A stretch of 64,000 nt of DNA from Kiritimatiellia bacterium. GTDB taxonomy: Bacteria; Verrucomicrobiota; Kiritimatiellia; JAFGHX01. The DNA lies in contig JAFGHX010000234.1 in the NCBI GenBank assembly GCA_016929905.1, positions 1 through 64,000 on the forward strand. The letters run 5' to 3'. Each line of letters opens with the position of its first letter. The stretch's first letter is position 1. Shown one piece after another: positions 33,663 to 43,362 of the stretch. Under the pieces are notes generated by a model that was not told the origin of the DNA, did no database searches, and saw nothing but the letters and a program-made list of their open reading frames with translations. The translations under genes and the position numbers were made by a program.

Positions 33663-34931
33663 TCACTCCTGAATATCGGATGGGCACGGGTCATAGCGCC
33701 AATGCGGGACGCGCGGGTTGCGATGGCCGCCGCAACGGTAGATCATGGGCGTGTCGTTCGTCTTCAGGCGCAGCACGACCGGCATGGTTGTGTCGGCCGA
33801 TTCGGGCAAGCCCGAGATGCGCAGGACGCCGTCTTCAAGCGTGAACGCGCACGATTCGCCGCCGAGCACGCGGACGTCCGTCACCTCGCATTCGACGCCG
33901 CTGACGACGAACTCGGCGCCCGGCCAATTCGTCATGTGCACATAGATGTTGTTTCCGCGCGCCGTGAATTTGCCCGAGTGGGTCCAGTCCGCGCGATGGG
34001 CGCCGCGCCGGTTGTAGTCGAAGTCGAACCGGTCGCTGTCATAGATCGCCTCGCCGTTGATCCTCAGCCACGCGCCGACGCGGTCGAGAATCTCGCCGGC
34101 GGCGTCCGGAATGGAGCCGTCTCCCTTCGGCCCGACGTTGAGCAGCAGGTTGCCCGCGCCGGCGGCCGCCTGGCGCAGCATGCCGGCGATCTGCTTCGGC
34201 GATTTCCAGTTCTCGTCGCCCTTGTGGAAGCCCCAACTGTCGTTGAGCGTCATGCAGGCTTCCCACATGCCGGCCGAAGCCGTCAGATGCCGTTCCGGGG
34301 TGGCGAAGTCGCCGGGGATCCCGCACCGGCCGTTGACCAGAATGCCGGGCTGCAGCTCGCGTACCATGGCGTTGAGCTTCTTGGCCCGCCAGCCTTTGGC
34401 GTCGAACGGCCACCAGCCGTCATACCACATGACGTCGATCTTGCCGTACCGGGTCATGATCTCGCGGATCTGGCCGTGAACGAACGCGATGAACGGCTCG
34501 TAGCCGTCGTCCGGGTTCTCCAAAGCATCGACGGCGTTCGGCGATGTGCTCCAGTCGTTCAGGCTATGATACAGCGCAATCTTCATGCCGTGCTTGCGGC
34601 AGGCCTCCACGACTTCGGCGACCAGGTCCCGCCCGCAGGCGGTCTTCGCGCTGTTGAAGTCGGTCACGCTCGAGTCGTAGAGGCAGAATCCGTCGTGGTG
34701 TTTGCAGGTGAACGTCACGTATCGCATGCCCCAGTCCTTGCGGGCGCGGCCGATCAGTGCCTCGGCGTCGAACTGCTCGGCGGTGAAGCGGTCCGCGAGT
34801 TTCGCGTACGCGTCGACGGGGATCTGCTCCCGGTTCATGACCCACTCGCCGCGCCCCAGCAGGGAGTACAGGCCGTAGTGGATGAACAAGCCGTAGCGTG
34901 CGTTTTCGAACCAGCCTGAATCGTCTGTCAT
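33663..34931 (-). CDS. Alpha-L-fucosidase, glycoside hydrolase family 29
   Basis: A 422-residue GH29 enzyme. The N-terminal barrel begins WFENARYGLFIHYGLYSLLG. Substrate-binding residues are in TFTCKHHDGFCLYDS near 77, and the likely nucleophile aspartate is in GKIDVMWYDGWWPF near 168. A C-terminal beta domain carries MTNWPGAEFVV and LRLKTNDTPMIY. There is no signal peptide, so it probably works in the cytoplasm on imported oligosaccharides. ATG 34931 has AGGAGG upstream. It heads a five-gene minus-strand operon whose other members fit catabolism of the released sugar. Site C of the 20-bp motif lies 194 bases upstream. Confidence 0.92.
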   Translation of the reverse strand: MTDDSGWFENARYGLFIHYGLYSLLGRGEWVMNREQIPVDAYAKLADRFTAEQFDAEALIGRARKDWGMRYVTFTCKHHDGFCLYDSSVTDFNSAKTACGRDLVAEVVEACRKHGMKIALYHSLNDWSTSPNAVDALENPDDGYEPFIAFVHGQIREIMTRYGKIDVMWYDGWWPFDAKGWRAKKLNAMVRELQPGILVNGRCGIPGDFATPERHLTASAGMWEACMTLNDSWGFHKGDENWKSPKQIAGMLRQAAAGAGNLLLNVGPKGDGSIPDAAGEILDRVGAWLRINGEAIYDSDRFDFDYNRRGAHRADWTHSGKFTARGNNIYVHMTNWPGAEFVVSGVECEVTDVRVLGGESCAFTLEDGVLRISGLPESADTTMPVVLRLKTNDTPMIYRCGGHRNPRVPHWRYDPCPSDIQE

Positions 34932-35125
34932 TATGGACCTCCTGAATGCGTTACACGCCCTTTCGACTCGCGCCCGGGACAGCCTCCCGTCGAACCGCCG
35001 GGCATGGAATACGTCCCTGTCACAGGCCGATGTCGTGCCGGCCTTGTCCGGCCACAGCGCTTCCTCGCGTTCGCGCGTCGGCGCAATTGTTGCCTTTCGG
35101 GGTTGATGCCCCGCCCCGACATCTC

Positions 35126-35145
35126 TAAAATATAGATGATTTCCA
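35126..35145 (-). promoter_or_regulatory. 20-bp regulatory motif, site C
   Basis: The plus strand reads TAAAATATAGATGATTTCCA, 18 of 20 identical to site A. It lies between the divergent fucosidase operon (194 bases upstream of its start) and the YdjC deacetylase gene (76 bases upstream), so it could serve either or both. Confidence 0.7.
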
Positions 35146-35221
35146 TGAATGGATGCAGGGGGAATTCGCGGGGCAGGTCGGGCCCCGGCGGATGGACGCG
35201 GCTGTTGTTTTGGGGGGTCCG

Positions 35222-35995
35222 ATGAGGACGGTTCGTTTTTTGATACGCGTGGACGACATGGGCGTGACGCACGATGCCAACGAGGCCATCGTTCGGTGTC
35301 ACGAAGCGGGGCTGGTGACGTCGGCGGGCGTCATGCCGACGGGCCACTTTTTCGAGGAAGCGGCGCGGTTGTGCCGGGCGCATCCGTCGCTGGCGGCCGG
35401 GGTGCATCTGGCGTTGCTGGGCGGGCGCGAGCGTCCCGTGCTTGCGCCGGACGACGTGCCGACTCTCGTGCGCGAGGACGGGTTCTTGTATGACACGGTT
35501 GACGATCTGGAGGCCGCCGGTCCGAGCGTGGCGGAGATGGAGCGTGAGCTTCGCGCGCAGGTCGCAAAGGTCCTCGACGCGGGGCTTCGGTGCGTCTATC
35601 TGGACTGGCATCGTAAGATCCCGGCGGCGGCCGAAGCCATCGTTGGCGCGTTGTGCGAGGAGCACCGTCTTCTGAACGCGACACGGGTGCAGGGGATGTC
35701 CCGGCTGGTTCTGTTTCCGGAGAAGTGGCCGTCCCAACGCCTGGCGGACGGGCGAACGATGTTCTGCCAGGGGCCGGGCCTGACCGAGAAAGAGGAGCGG
35801 GCGGTATTGAAGCAGATCCGGGAACTGCCGGACGGCGGCTGGTGGTGTGCGTGCCATCCGAAGCTGACGAGGCAGGGCGGGGACGTGACCAGGCTGCTCT
35901 GTTCCTCGCGGTTCAAGGGCGCGATGGCCGAGCGCGGGATTGAGATGGTGAGTCACCTCGACCTGTGGAAGGCGCGGTTCCCCGAACGCCACTAG
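35222..35995 (+). CDS. YdjC/ChbG-family carbohydrate deacetylase
   Basis: A 257-residue protein of the YdjC family, metal-dependent deacetylases of acetylated oligosaccharides such as chitooligosaccharides. The metal site is visible as RVDDMGVTHDANEAI (residues 9-23, DD motif), GVHLALLGG near 61 and YLDWHRKIP near 124. The ATG at 35222 is preceded by a run of G that can act as a ribosome site; an in-frame ATG further upstream is possible. Divergent from the fucosidase operon. Probably removes acetyl groups from glycan fragments. Confidence 0.85.
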   Translation: MRTVRFLIRVDDMGVTHDANEAIVRCHEAGLVTSAGVMPTGHFFEEAARLCRAHPSLAAGVHLALLGGRERPVLAPDDVPTLVREDGFLYDTVDDLEAAGPSVAEMERELRAQVAKVLDAGLRCVYLDWHRKIPAAAEAIVGALCEEHRLLNATRVQGMSRLVLFPEKWPSQRLADGRTMFCQGPGLTEKEERAVLKQIRELPDGGWWCACHPKLTRQGGDVTRLLCSSRFKGAMAERGIEMVSHLDLWKARFPERH

Positions 35996-36106
35996 CGCAT
36001 GCCCGGCGGCGCGGCTTTTCACAGCTCCTCCTGTTCCGCGCTGGCGCACGAATCGGCCCCGCACCGGGCGCGACGCGATGCCGTCCGCGCGCATGATGTT
36101 CGGCTC

Positions 36107-38620
36107 CTACCGCATCCAGAGGCTGGCCCAGCGGTTCTGCGTTCGGAAGGGGCCGCCATCGGTTGGCGCGATGGCCCAGCTCTGCGCGCGGCCGTCCCGC
36201 CATCGGCTGCGGCCCACCTGGACGCCCCACGGATAGGTCTTGGTGGGGCCGACCTCGCCGAAGTCGTCGGTCGGGACTTGGATTTCGACCGTCCATCGAT
36301 CGGCGTATCGCTTCACCGCCGTTTGCACGCTCGGGTTCCAGAGGATCGGCAGGGTGTCGCGATCGACAATGGCGAAGTCTTTGCACTCGGTCCAGACGGC
36401 GTTGTTCGGATTCACCACGATCTTGAAGTACGAGCGCTGGGGCGTATCGATGTAGATTTCGACCACGTCGTCCCGGAAGATCGCGGCGGCGTCATCGGTT
36501 CGCGTGTCGGCCTTCAGCCCGGCCATGTCGTTTTCGTAACAGACGACGCCGATCCGCAGGGCGGACCGGCTTTTCGGCAGGGAGAACGCCACGCGGGTCT
36601 GGTTTTCGCCGGGCTTCTCGCCGGTACGCAAGCCGCGCATCGTGGTCCAGCCGTAGCGGCTGTAGTCGTCCACCTCGCCGTCCACCTCCGCGTTCGCCGG
36701 GGTCGGATAGGCGCGAATCCACGGCCCCGAACGCTGGAGGTTCGGGAACAGTTTCTTGAGCGACTGCATTTCGGTTTCGATCAGCGCGACGCGCTGCCCG
36801 TACACCGTGCCGTCGCCGGCCTTGGCGCGGGCGCGCGTCAGGATCTCGAAGTAGCGGTCCACGTCGGCCGCCTTCAGGAAACCCGAGGTCGGGGTGATGC
36901 TCCGCGACTCCGGCCGGGACCAGACGGCCTCGGCGAACTCGTAGAACTCGCGCATCTCCGACTCGGCGGGGCCGAAGAACAGCCGGTAGTACTCGTCGAG
37001 CATGGCGGCGCGATCGGCGTTCTCGTCCCAGAACAGACGGTTCTGCCAGTAGACCATGAGGTGGACGAGTCCCGGCACGCCGAGCCGGTCGTGCTCGCCC
37101 AGCGGGCGGGCGTCGGCCAGGGACGCGGGCTGAATCTCGATGAACTTGCCGGCCACATAGGGCTTGATCGCCTTCGTCTGCTCTTGCAGGGCCCGCGTGA
37201 AGACGACCGGATAGCGGGGATAGCTCGGGTTGCGATAGTAGAGCCAATGGTCCCAGCTCGGACTCCGCGTCCATCGGGTGGCGCCCGTGGCCGCCATCCA
37301 TTGGCGGACGCGGGCGAGCCGTCCCTCGCGATGGCGTTCGAGCACCCAGGACGAGGAGGGCAAGATGCCCATGCGCCGCAACAGGTTCGGGGGCGTCTCG
37401 CTGACGTTGGTGGGGATTTCGCCGGCGCCCTGGCCCGAGAAGTAGATGAGGTACTTGTCCGGATGCGACCGCGCCAGCGCCTTGCAGAGATGCACGTGGA
37501 AGTCCCAGACGTAGTTGGACGCCTTTTGCTCGACCGAATCGTCGGCTTTCCCGTACCGGGGCAGGTCGCGCGCGTCCATCCGCACGCCGCCGTCCGGCGC
37601 CCCGACGGACATGGCCCACAGCTCGGGCTGCGATTCGAACACCTTGTTCATGTAGATAACGGCCGCCTCGCGAAACCCGGGGTCGGTGTACCGCGGCATC
37701 CCGCGGCCGGGCGGATAGCCGCGATAGGGCTTGCCGTCCTTGTCGCAGGCCAGGTACTCGGGGTGGAGCTGCTGCTGTTCGTACGAGCTGTAGATGGCGT
37801 ACGTCGTATGGTTCAGCAGGATGCTGCGGTAGTTGCCCGCCTTCAGCCGCTTCAGCCAGGCGATGCCGTCCCCGTCGCGGCCGCGCGCGCGGTAGTAGCA
37901 CCATTCGCGGAAGTCGAACGCGGCCTCCCTCCTGAGGTGCTGCTCGGGAACCCGGATGGTCTTGCGCGCCGGGATGACCGTTCCGATTTCGTACGGCATG
38001 TACCAGCGCACGCCCAGTTGTTCGAGCAGCTCCGCCACGGCGTACCAGGGGCCCGGGTCGTCGTTCACGTGCATCTGCAACGGCGCGTTGAAATCGCCCG
38101 GCGCGTTGTTCAAATGCTGCGTCGTGAACTTCCGGCCGCAGAAGTCCTGCCAGGCCTTCAAGCCGGGCGACGGGAAGTCCGCGGGCCGCGCCGGGGCGTC
38201 CCCGGTGATGACGCTGCCTTTCAGGTACGCGGTGTCGGATGGCGTCTGCCCGTAGGGCGTCCGCCGCCAATGCTTGTTGGGCCCGTCGAGAATGATGTAG
38301 TTGGCCCGGGCGACGATCTCCAGACCGCTCGAGTTGAAGGCGGCGGGCACGAACCCGAGCGCCTTCGTGAACCGGCTTTGGCCGACGTAGACCTGATTCT
38401 TGGTCCCGGCCGACGGCGCGTTGACGAGCGGGAGGCGGGCGCCGGACATCCGCTCGATGTGCTCGCGCAGATCTTCGGCCGCCAGCTTGATCCCCTGCTC
38501 CGCGTTCTCGGCAATCACGATCTCCGACACGGGCCGGCCGTCCCGGACCAATTCGACGTCGGCACGGATCGCACCGCACACGAGCCCCCACGCCACCGCT
38601 GAGCACACTGTCCGATTCAT
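36107..38620 (-). CDS. Secreted DUF4838 protein with C-terminal CBM9-like domain
   Basis: An 837-residue exported protein; ATG 38620 has AAGGAGG upstream and a signal peptide follows (VCSAVAWGLVCGAIRA). The N-terminal beta domain (NAEQGIKLAAEDLREHIERM) is followed by the DUF4838 barrel-like region (LGVRWYMPYEIGTVIP near 196; HPEYLACDKDGKP near 275; LIYFSGQGAGEIP near 395) and, from about residue 650, a CBM9-like carbohydrate-binding domain (DDVVEIYIDTPQ; WTVEIQVPTDDFG; RSRWRDGR). It belongs to the divergent pair (with 38674-41289) in the DUF4838 array and probably acts on exported polysaccharide; the reaction is unknown. Last gene of the presumed 14-kb operon. Confidence 0.8.
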   Translation of the reverse strand: MNRTVCSAVAWGLVCGAIRADVELVRDGRPVSEIVIAENAEQGIKLAAEDLREHIERMSGARLPLVNAPSAGTKNQVYVGQSRFTKALGFVPAAFNSSGLEIVARANYIILDGPNKHWRRTPYGQTPSDTAYLKGSVITGDAPARPADFPSPGLKAWQDFCGRKFTTQHLNNAPGDFNAPLQMHVNDDPGPWYAVAELLEQLGVRWYMPYEIGTVIPARKTIRVPEQHLRREAAFDFREWCYYRARGRDGDGIAWLKRLKAGNYRSILLNHTTYAIYSSYEQQQLHPEYLACDKDGKPYRGYPPGRGMPRYTDPGFREAAVIYMNKVFESQPELWAMSVGAPDGGVRMDARDLPRYGKADDSVEQKASNYVWDFHVHLCKALARSHPDKYLIYFSGQGAGEIPTNVSETPPNLLRRMGILPSSSWVLERHREGRLARVRQWMAATGATRWTRSPSWDHWLYYRNPSYPRYPVVFTRALQEQTKAIKPYVAGKFIEIQPASLADARPLGEHDRLGVPGLVHLMVYWQNRLFWDENADRAAMLDEYYRLFFGPAESEMREFYEFAEAVWSRPESRSITPTSGFLKAADVDRYFEILTRARAKAGDGTVYGQRVALIETEMQSLKKLFPNLQRSGPWIRAYPTPANAEVDGEVDDYSRYGWTTMRGLRTGEKPGENQTRVAFSLPKSRSALRIGVVCYENDMAGLKADTRTDDAAAIFRDDVVEIYIDTPQRSYFKIVVNPNNAVWTECKDFAIVDRDTLPILWNPSVQTAVKRYADRWTVEIQVPTDDFGEVGPTKTYPWGVQVGRSRWRDGRAQSWAIAPTDGGPFRTQNRWASLWMR

Positions 38621-38673
38621 CTCGACCTCCTTGTTTTCGCAGCCGCTTTGCCGGCTGCCGGTCCCGCCCGCGC

Positions 38674-41289
38674 CTATTCGAAGCGCAGCGTCCCGAACGC
38701 CTCCCGGTCGCCGATCGACGTCGTGCCGGGATTGGCCGACCAGAGCGCGCGCTCGCGCGTCCGGCTGTCGGGCTTGGGCTGGTGCACGCGCCCGAAATTG
38801 GCCTTCCACTCCATGCCGCTCGCCGGCGCCGCCGTCCCGAGCGAGCGGAACGGAATGCTCAGAAGCGCCTGCCAGTGCTTGCCGTCCCCGGCGACGGCGC
38901 AGGCATAGTCCCACGCCGCATTCCAGCCCGGGTCGTCCTGGTCGAAGCGCGGGTCTATCGAATCCTCGACGAACCCGTGGCGCGCGTCGTAACGCAGCGC
39001 GGGCGCCGGCCCGCCGGCGAACCGGAAGTAGCGCGCCGCGCTGTTCTCGGGCGCCAGCACGGCCTCGAAACACTCGCCGGCCGCAATCTGCTCGGTATCG
39101 GCTCGTGCGCCGGCCGGCTTCGACCAGCCGCCCGGCAACTCGCCCTCGAAGCGCAGGTAGAGCGCGCGGTTGTCGTAAACCGCCCAAACGGTGGTTGCCC
39201 GCTCCGGCGCGGGTCCGCCCAGGGAAGCCGGCCCCAGCCGCGCGCCGGGCACGTTCGCCCATTCGGGGGCGGCCAGCGCCCACGGCGCCGGAATGCGTGT
39301 CGCCAGCAGGGTCTGGCCGGCGAGCAGCGGCGCCTGCCGCATCTTCGCGACGTTCCAGGTGAACGGCGGGACGGGCTTCGAGAGGTACGAGCCGCCGTTT
39401 TTGGTCAAGTGCGAGATGTAGTGGCCCGCACCGCCGACATACATGGGCCAGTCCGGCGCGATCGGCTTCTGCACGGGCCGCTCCCGGCTCGTGTCGAACC
39501 AGGAGACGATGAGCTTCTCGCGGGCCTCCATCTCGTCCAGCAACGGCCCGAGCGTGGCGCGGTCGCGCCGCGTGCCGTAGGCGTTGTACAGGTGCACGAC
39601 GCGCGCCGTGCTCTTGAGGTACTCGAACTCGCGGCGCGCCAGGGCCAGGCGGGTCTTGTGCTTGGGGCCCAGGCCCGCGGCGCGCTCGGCCTGGGCCAGG
39701 TGGCTCTCGAGCAGGTCGAGCGTTTCGGGCGGATAAAGGAAAGCGATCAACCGCAGCTTGCCCTCGCTGGTCAGGTAGCGCGTTCGCCGGCCGTCGGCGC
39801 GGCGGTAGCTCTGGAACGTGCCGTTATCCACGCCAAACACCTCGGCATAGACCTCGAGGGTATGATGCAGGACCTCAAAGAAACGGGTCATCGGCGCCGC
39901 CGCGTTCGCGTAGGCCGCCTGCAGGTACTCCTCGACGAGCTTTTGGGCGGACAGGCCCTCGACGTCGTCGAACAGCCGGGCATAGACGTAGGCGGTCGGC
40001 CCCTCCAGGCCCCACATGTTGGCCGGCGGCCCATCGAGTCCCACCCCGCGCACGTGGTTGGCGGCCAGCAGGCGAACGACCTTCTCCGCGAAGAGCGGCG
40101 TACGCACCGGCAGATAGCCGCAGAGGTGATAACCGCCCCAGGCGTGCAGGTAGCTCGAGAAGCCGGCCGGCACGCTGTGGCCGGACCATTGCTTGAACGC
40201 GCTCTCGGTGGCGCGCAGGCTGACCCGCAGGTTGGGCGGGAACTCCTTGAAGGAAGCGGGCGGTTTCCCGGTGACCGTATAGGCGCCGACGACCAGGATC
40301 TTGCCCGGCCGGTCCTTGAGCAGGCGCTCGGCCCAGCGCTTGTTCAGCAGCCAGAGCTTCTCGCCCCAGTCGTCGGTATCGAACATTCGCCTGCAGGCCT
40401 CGCACTGGCACGGCTGGAAGCCGTCGGCCTGCATCGAGGCGTACTCGAGGTAGCCGGCGTCGAACGAGCGCAACATGTCCTGGTAGATCAATTCCTGCAC
40501 GTCCGGATTCGAGTAGCACAGGTGCGGTTCCTTGACCATGCCCTTCCAGGCATGCTTGTACTCGCGGATGCGCCGGCCGCCGACCAGCGCGAAGTATTCG
40601 GGGTGGGTCGCGGCATACGTCTCCGCCGGGATCACCAGTTCGTGCGTGTGGCCGCCGTGCTCAGCCGTCACCTTGCTTTGGAACAGCGCGGTGCCGCCCG
40701 TGTCGTCCGTGGCCGCGACGCCGTTGTGCGTGACCATGGGGATTTTTCGGAGCGACAGGTCGGCTGGAACCACGATGCGCTTGACGGGCAGGAATTCGAT
40801 GCCGGTCAGCCCGCGCGGGGCCAGGAAACGGGTGCCGCAGAAGCGGTGCATGAAATCCGTCAGGCCCTTGACCGTCCCGAGCGAACAGCGCGCCGTGCCG
40901 CGCTTGCTCTTGGTGGGTGCCGGCCAGTCGCGCCCGGCGATGAGGACGTGGCGGCCGACGACCTTCCACTCGTAGGCCCACAGCGGCAGCCGCGCCGGGG
41001 CCAGGCCGGCCGCCCGCGCCGCACGGGTCTCGCCGAGATGGATGCCGGGCTTTGCCGCGGCCGCCTGCCCCTCCCGGACCACGGGCACGGTCCAACCATT
41101 CGCCAGGAACATCTCGCGCAGCACGTTGGCGGCGGCCGCCAGCGCCTCCGCAACGACCGGCGGCGCTTCGTCCGGCAACACGATCTGGTACTCGCACGCC
41201 TGCGGACTGGCCACCGTCAACTCGCCGGCCGACGCCGCCACGCCCAGCCAACCGATTCCCACGCCCGCCACCAAAAGCACCGCTTTCAT
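38674..41289 (-). CDS. Secreted DUF4838 protein with C-terminal CBM9-like domain
   Basis: An 871-residue exported protein (signal peptide 1-21, start supported by GAGGGGGG upstream). Order: N-terminal beta domain (ALAAAANVLREMFLANGW), DUF4838 region (FCGTRFLAPRGLTGIEFLP near 150; THPEYFALVGG near 217; CQCEACRRMFDTDDWGEK near 287) and a CBM9-like C-terminal domain from about 690 (ATTVWAVYDNRALYLRFEGE; AFGTLRFE). The Cys-x-Cys-x-x-Cys cluster is shared with the other copies. Same domain order as 36107-38620, 53 bases downstream, so probably co-transcribed and complementary in specificity. Confidence 0.8.
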   Translation of the reverse strand: MKAVLLVAGVGIGWLGVAASAGELTVASPQACEYQIVLPDEAPPVVAEALAAAANVLREMFLANGWTVPVVREGQAAAAKPGIHLGETRAARAAGLAPARLPLWAYEWKVVGRHVLIAGRDWPAPTKSKRGTARCSLGTVKGLTDFMHRFCGTRFLAPRGLTGIEFLPVKRIVVPADLSLRKIPMVTHNGVAATDDTGGTALFQSKVTAEHGGHTHELVIPAETYAATHPEYFALVGGRRIREYKHAWKGMVKEPHLCYSNPDVQELIYQDMLRSFDAGYLEYASMQADGFQPCQCEACRRMFDTDDWGEKLWLLNKRWAERLLKDRPGKILVVGAYTVTGKPPASFKEFPPNLRVSLRATESAFKQWSGHSVPAGFSSYLHAWGGYHLCGYLPVRTPLFAEKVVRLLAANHVRGVGLDGPPANMWGLEGPTAYVYARLFDDVEGLSAQKLVEEYLQAAYANAAAPMTRFFEVLHHTLEVYAEVFGVDNGTFQSYRRADGRRTRYLTSEGKLRLIAFLYPPETLDLLESHLAQAERAAGLGPKHKTRLALARREFEYLKSTARVVHLYNAYGTRRDRATLGPLLDEMEAREKLIVSWFDTSRERPVQKPIAPDWPMYVGGAGHYISHLTKNGGSYLSKPVPPFTWNVAKMRQAPLLAGQTLLATRIPAPWALAAPEWANVPGARLGPASLGGPAPERATTVWAVYDNRALYLRFEGELPGGWSKPAGARADTEQIAAGECFEAVLAPENSAARYFRFAGGPAPALRYDARHGFVEDSIDPRFDQDDPGWNAAWDYACAVAGDGKHWQALLSIPFRSLGTAAPASGMEWKANFGRVHQPKPDSRTRERALWSANPGTTSIGDREAFGTLRFE

Positions 41290-41400
41290 GCTCTGCCCCC
41301 CTCTTCTGCTCTGCCACATGCTTTCCTGCGTATCCACACCGTATGGCGGGCGCGGCCCCCGCCCCCCCCCTGCGACATGCGCCCGCCGGGTCCCCGCGGT

Positions 41401-43326
41401 CTACTTCTTCTTCGGAGGCGACTCGCCTGGCGGTCCCAGGTACTCCTGCAAGCCGCCCATGTAGCCCTTGCGCAGCCGGCCGCGGATGCGGCTGCCGGCG
41501 AGGGCGAGCGGGTCGCAGGTCTCGAGCAGCTTCGTGAACGCCGCCCACGCCGCGTTGGCCTGCTGCACCGCGGCAGCATCCCGGCCCTTGCTGGCCCGCA
41601 CGGGCGCCATGGTCTCGTAGAGCCGGAAGAACAGCCGGGTGAACTCGAAGCCCGTGCGCAGGAACGCCAGGCGCTGCCGATAGACGTCCGGTCCGGCCGC
41701 CAGCCTGGCCGCCGCTTCGCGCAGGTGGGCGTCGGCGCGCGCGAAGAAGGCCGCGTCATAGACCGTCGGGAACGCCGTGATCCGGCGGATGCCGCGTCCG
41801 AGGTTCGGCGTGGCCATGACCGCATCGCGCGCGGCCTCGAGTTGGCGCCAGTAGGCCTCGACGGGCGCCGCCGCGGGCCCGAACCCGCGCCGGTAATAAT
41901 CTTTCAAGACCGCTTCGCCGTCTTGGAGCGGGTCCCAGGCCAACTGGGCCATGAGGTAGTATTGCGGCGCCTGCGTGGCCCAGTTCTCCCAGGCGGTGTC
42001 CACGAACAGCCCCGTGCACCGGTTCTCGGCCAGGAACCGGAAGTCCTCGATGGTCTTGGTCATGGCCACCTCGGGCAGGCCCCAGACCCCGCCGGCCCAA
42101 TACCAGTAGTTCGGGCGGTAGCGCAGCCGGGGCGCCTTGGCCGCCCAGGCCAGCCACTCGGCCTTCTGCTTCGCGCGCGAGCCCTCGGAGCAGAACGGGA
42201 AATGCCCGACATAGGAGACGAGGATGTTGTCGCGCAATTCGGTCTTGACCGGCGGTGGGGTCGAGGGGCCATAGGCCGAGCCGATGACGAACAGGTCGTC
42301 GCGTTCGGGAAAGCGCGCCTTGAGTCGATCGGCCAGCATGTTCCAGAACGTGGCGTAGCGGTCCGTCATGGCCACGCCTTCCGCGCTGAGCCCCTTCCAG
42401 TTGTAGCGCCAGGGTATGGCCTCGGGCGCGTCCCAGGCCCGGCATTTCTCGCAGACGCAGATGCCGCTCGAGTAGCTGTCGTTCGCCCCGCCGCCGAACA
42501 GCGTCTGGGTCGGGTCCTGCTTCAACGTCGCCTCGACGTTAGCCAGCCATTGCGCCCAGACGGCCGGGTTCGCCTGGCAGAGCTTCGCCGTTTTCGGTTC
42601 CGGATACGCGCGGCGCGTGCCGTCCGGCTGCAGCGCGAAATAGTCCGGATGCGTCTCGTGATACTTGTTCCACCAATCGGCGAATGGGTGGCCGCCGCCG
42701 GCCTGGACGGTGTCCAGGGCCAGGCGTTGCAGCCGCAACCAGTCCTGCGCGCGGCCGCCGCGCGCCCCGGGCCGTGACAGCCGGAAGACGTCGCCGCGCT
42801 GCCGAAACGGGGGCTGGAAGCGGTACGTGAAGGCCGGCAAGGCCAGCGTCGCACGCCGCACCACATCCTCGCCCAGCGGCCCGGGCCACAGCCAGCGCAC
42901 GTCGAGGTACATCTGCAGAAACGTGTACACCGCGTTGGCCGTGCCGTACTCGACCTGCCGGCCGCCCAGCAGCCGGTCGCGCCCGGCGACCAGCGCGTGC
43001 CGGCCGTTGCAGGCGATCAGGACTTCCTCGGGCTTCTCGAACGCGGGGGGCAGCCCCGGAAACAGCCTGGCGAGCGCGGGCTGCGCCCCCACCCAGATCG
43101 CCGTCGCGGGCAGCGGCTCGGGCGCGCCCGCCAGGATCGGCGGCTTGACGCCGCTGATCTTCTCGACGTAGCGCGCCAGGTCCGTCGCCGCCTGCGCGGT
43201 TGCCGCCGGCGCATCCCGTGCCAGGACGATCGGCGCGCGGCATACGCCCCCGTCCACCCAGACGAGGTCCGCGCGGGAGAGAGCCGCCGTCAGCGCGCAC
43301 AGCAGCACCGCTAGGCCACGCTTCAT
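41401..43326 (-). CDS. Secreted DUF4838 protein, short form
   Basis: A 641-residue exported protein with signal peptide 1-19. It carries the 'WPG' type DUF4838 motifs of the array: EYGTANAVYTFLQMYLDVRW followed by LWPG near 125, FADWWNKYHETHPDYFALQP near 216, CVCEKCRAWD near 292 and WGLPEVAMTKTIEDFRFLAE near 417. It lacks the C-terminal domain present in the 43363 and 47800 paralogs and ends in a PPKKK tail. AAGGAGA precedes the ATG. The upstream paralog stops 36 bases before it, with a hairpin in the gap. Confidence 0.82.
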   Translation of the reverse strand: MKRGLAVLLCALTAALSRADLVWVDGGVCRAPIVLARDAPAATAQAATDLARYVEKISGVKPPILAGAPEPLPATAIWVGAQPALARLFPGLPPAFEKPEEVLIACNGRHALVAGRDRLLGGRQVEYGTANAVYTFLQMYLDVRWLWPGPLGEDVVRRATLALPAFTYRFQPPFRQRGDVFRLSRPGARGGRAQDWLRLQRLALDTVQAGGGHPFADWWNKYHETHPDYFALQPDGTRRAYPEPKTAKLCQANPAVWAQWLANVEATLKQDPTQTLFGGGANDSYSSGICVCEKCRAWDAPEAIPWRYNWKGLSAEGVAMTDRYATFWNMLADRLKARFPERDDLFVIGSAYGPSTPPPVKTELRDNILVSYVGHFPFCSEGSRAKQKAEWLAWAAKAPRLRYRPNYWYWAGGVWGLPEVAMTKTIEDFRFLAENRCTGLFVDTAWENWATQAPQYYLMAQLAWDPLQDGEAVLKDYYRRGFGPAAAPVEAYWRQLEAARDAVMATPNLGRGIRRITAFPTVYDAAFFARADAHLREAAARLAAGPDVYRQRLAFLRTGFEFTRLFFRLYETMAPVRASKGRDAAAVQQANAAWAAFTKLLETCDPLALAGSRIRGRLRKGYMGGLQEYLGPPGESPPKKK

Positions 43327-43343
43327 ATCGAGTCTCCTTCCCC

Positions 43344-43362
43344 GGCGGGCGTTCGGCCCGCC
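43344..43362. other. Intercistronic hairpin between DUF4838 genes
   Basis: GGCGGGC-GTTCG-GCCCGCC is a perfect 7-bp stem immediately after the stop codon of the 43363-45945 gene and just before the ribosome site of the next gene. It has no U-tract and may stabilise or partly terminate the transcript. Confidence 0.45.

Noticed and set aside
29668-34931. Bacterial microcompartment for fucose/rhamnose breakdown
   Set aside because: No shell-protein gene (BMC or pentamer vertex) was seen in the window.
35999-38602. 867-codon plus-strand open frame
   Set aside because: Antisense shadow of the DUF4838 gene at 36107-38620, produced by high GC at third positions.
38782-42777. 1331-codon plus-strand open frame
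   Set aside because: Spans two minus-strand DUF4838 genes as antisense; no protein character.
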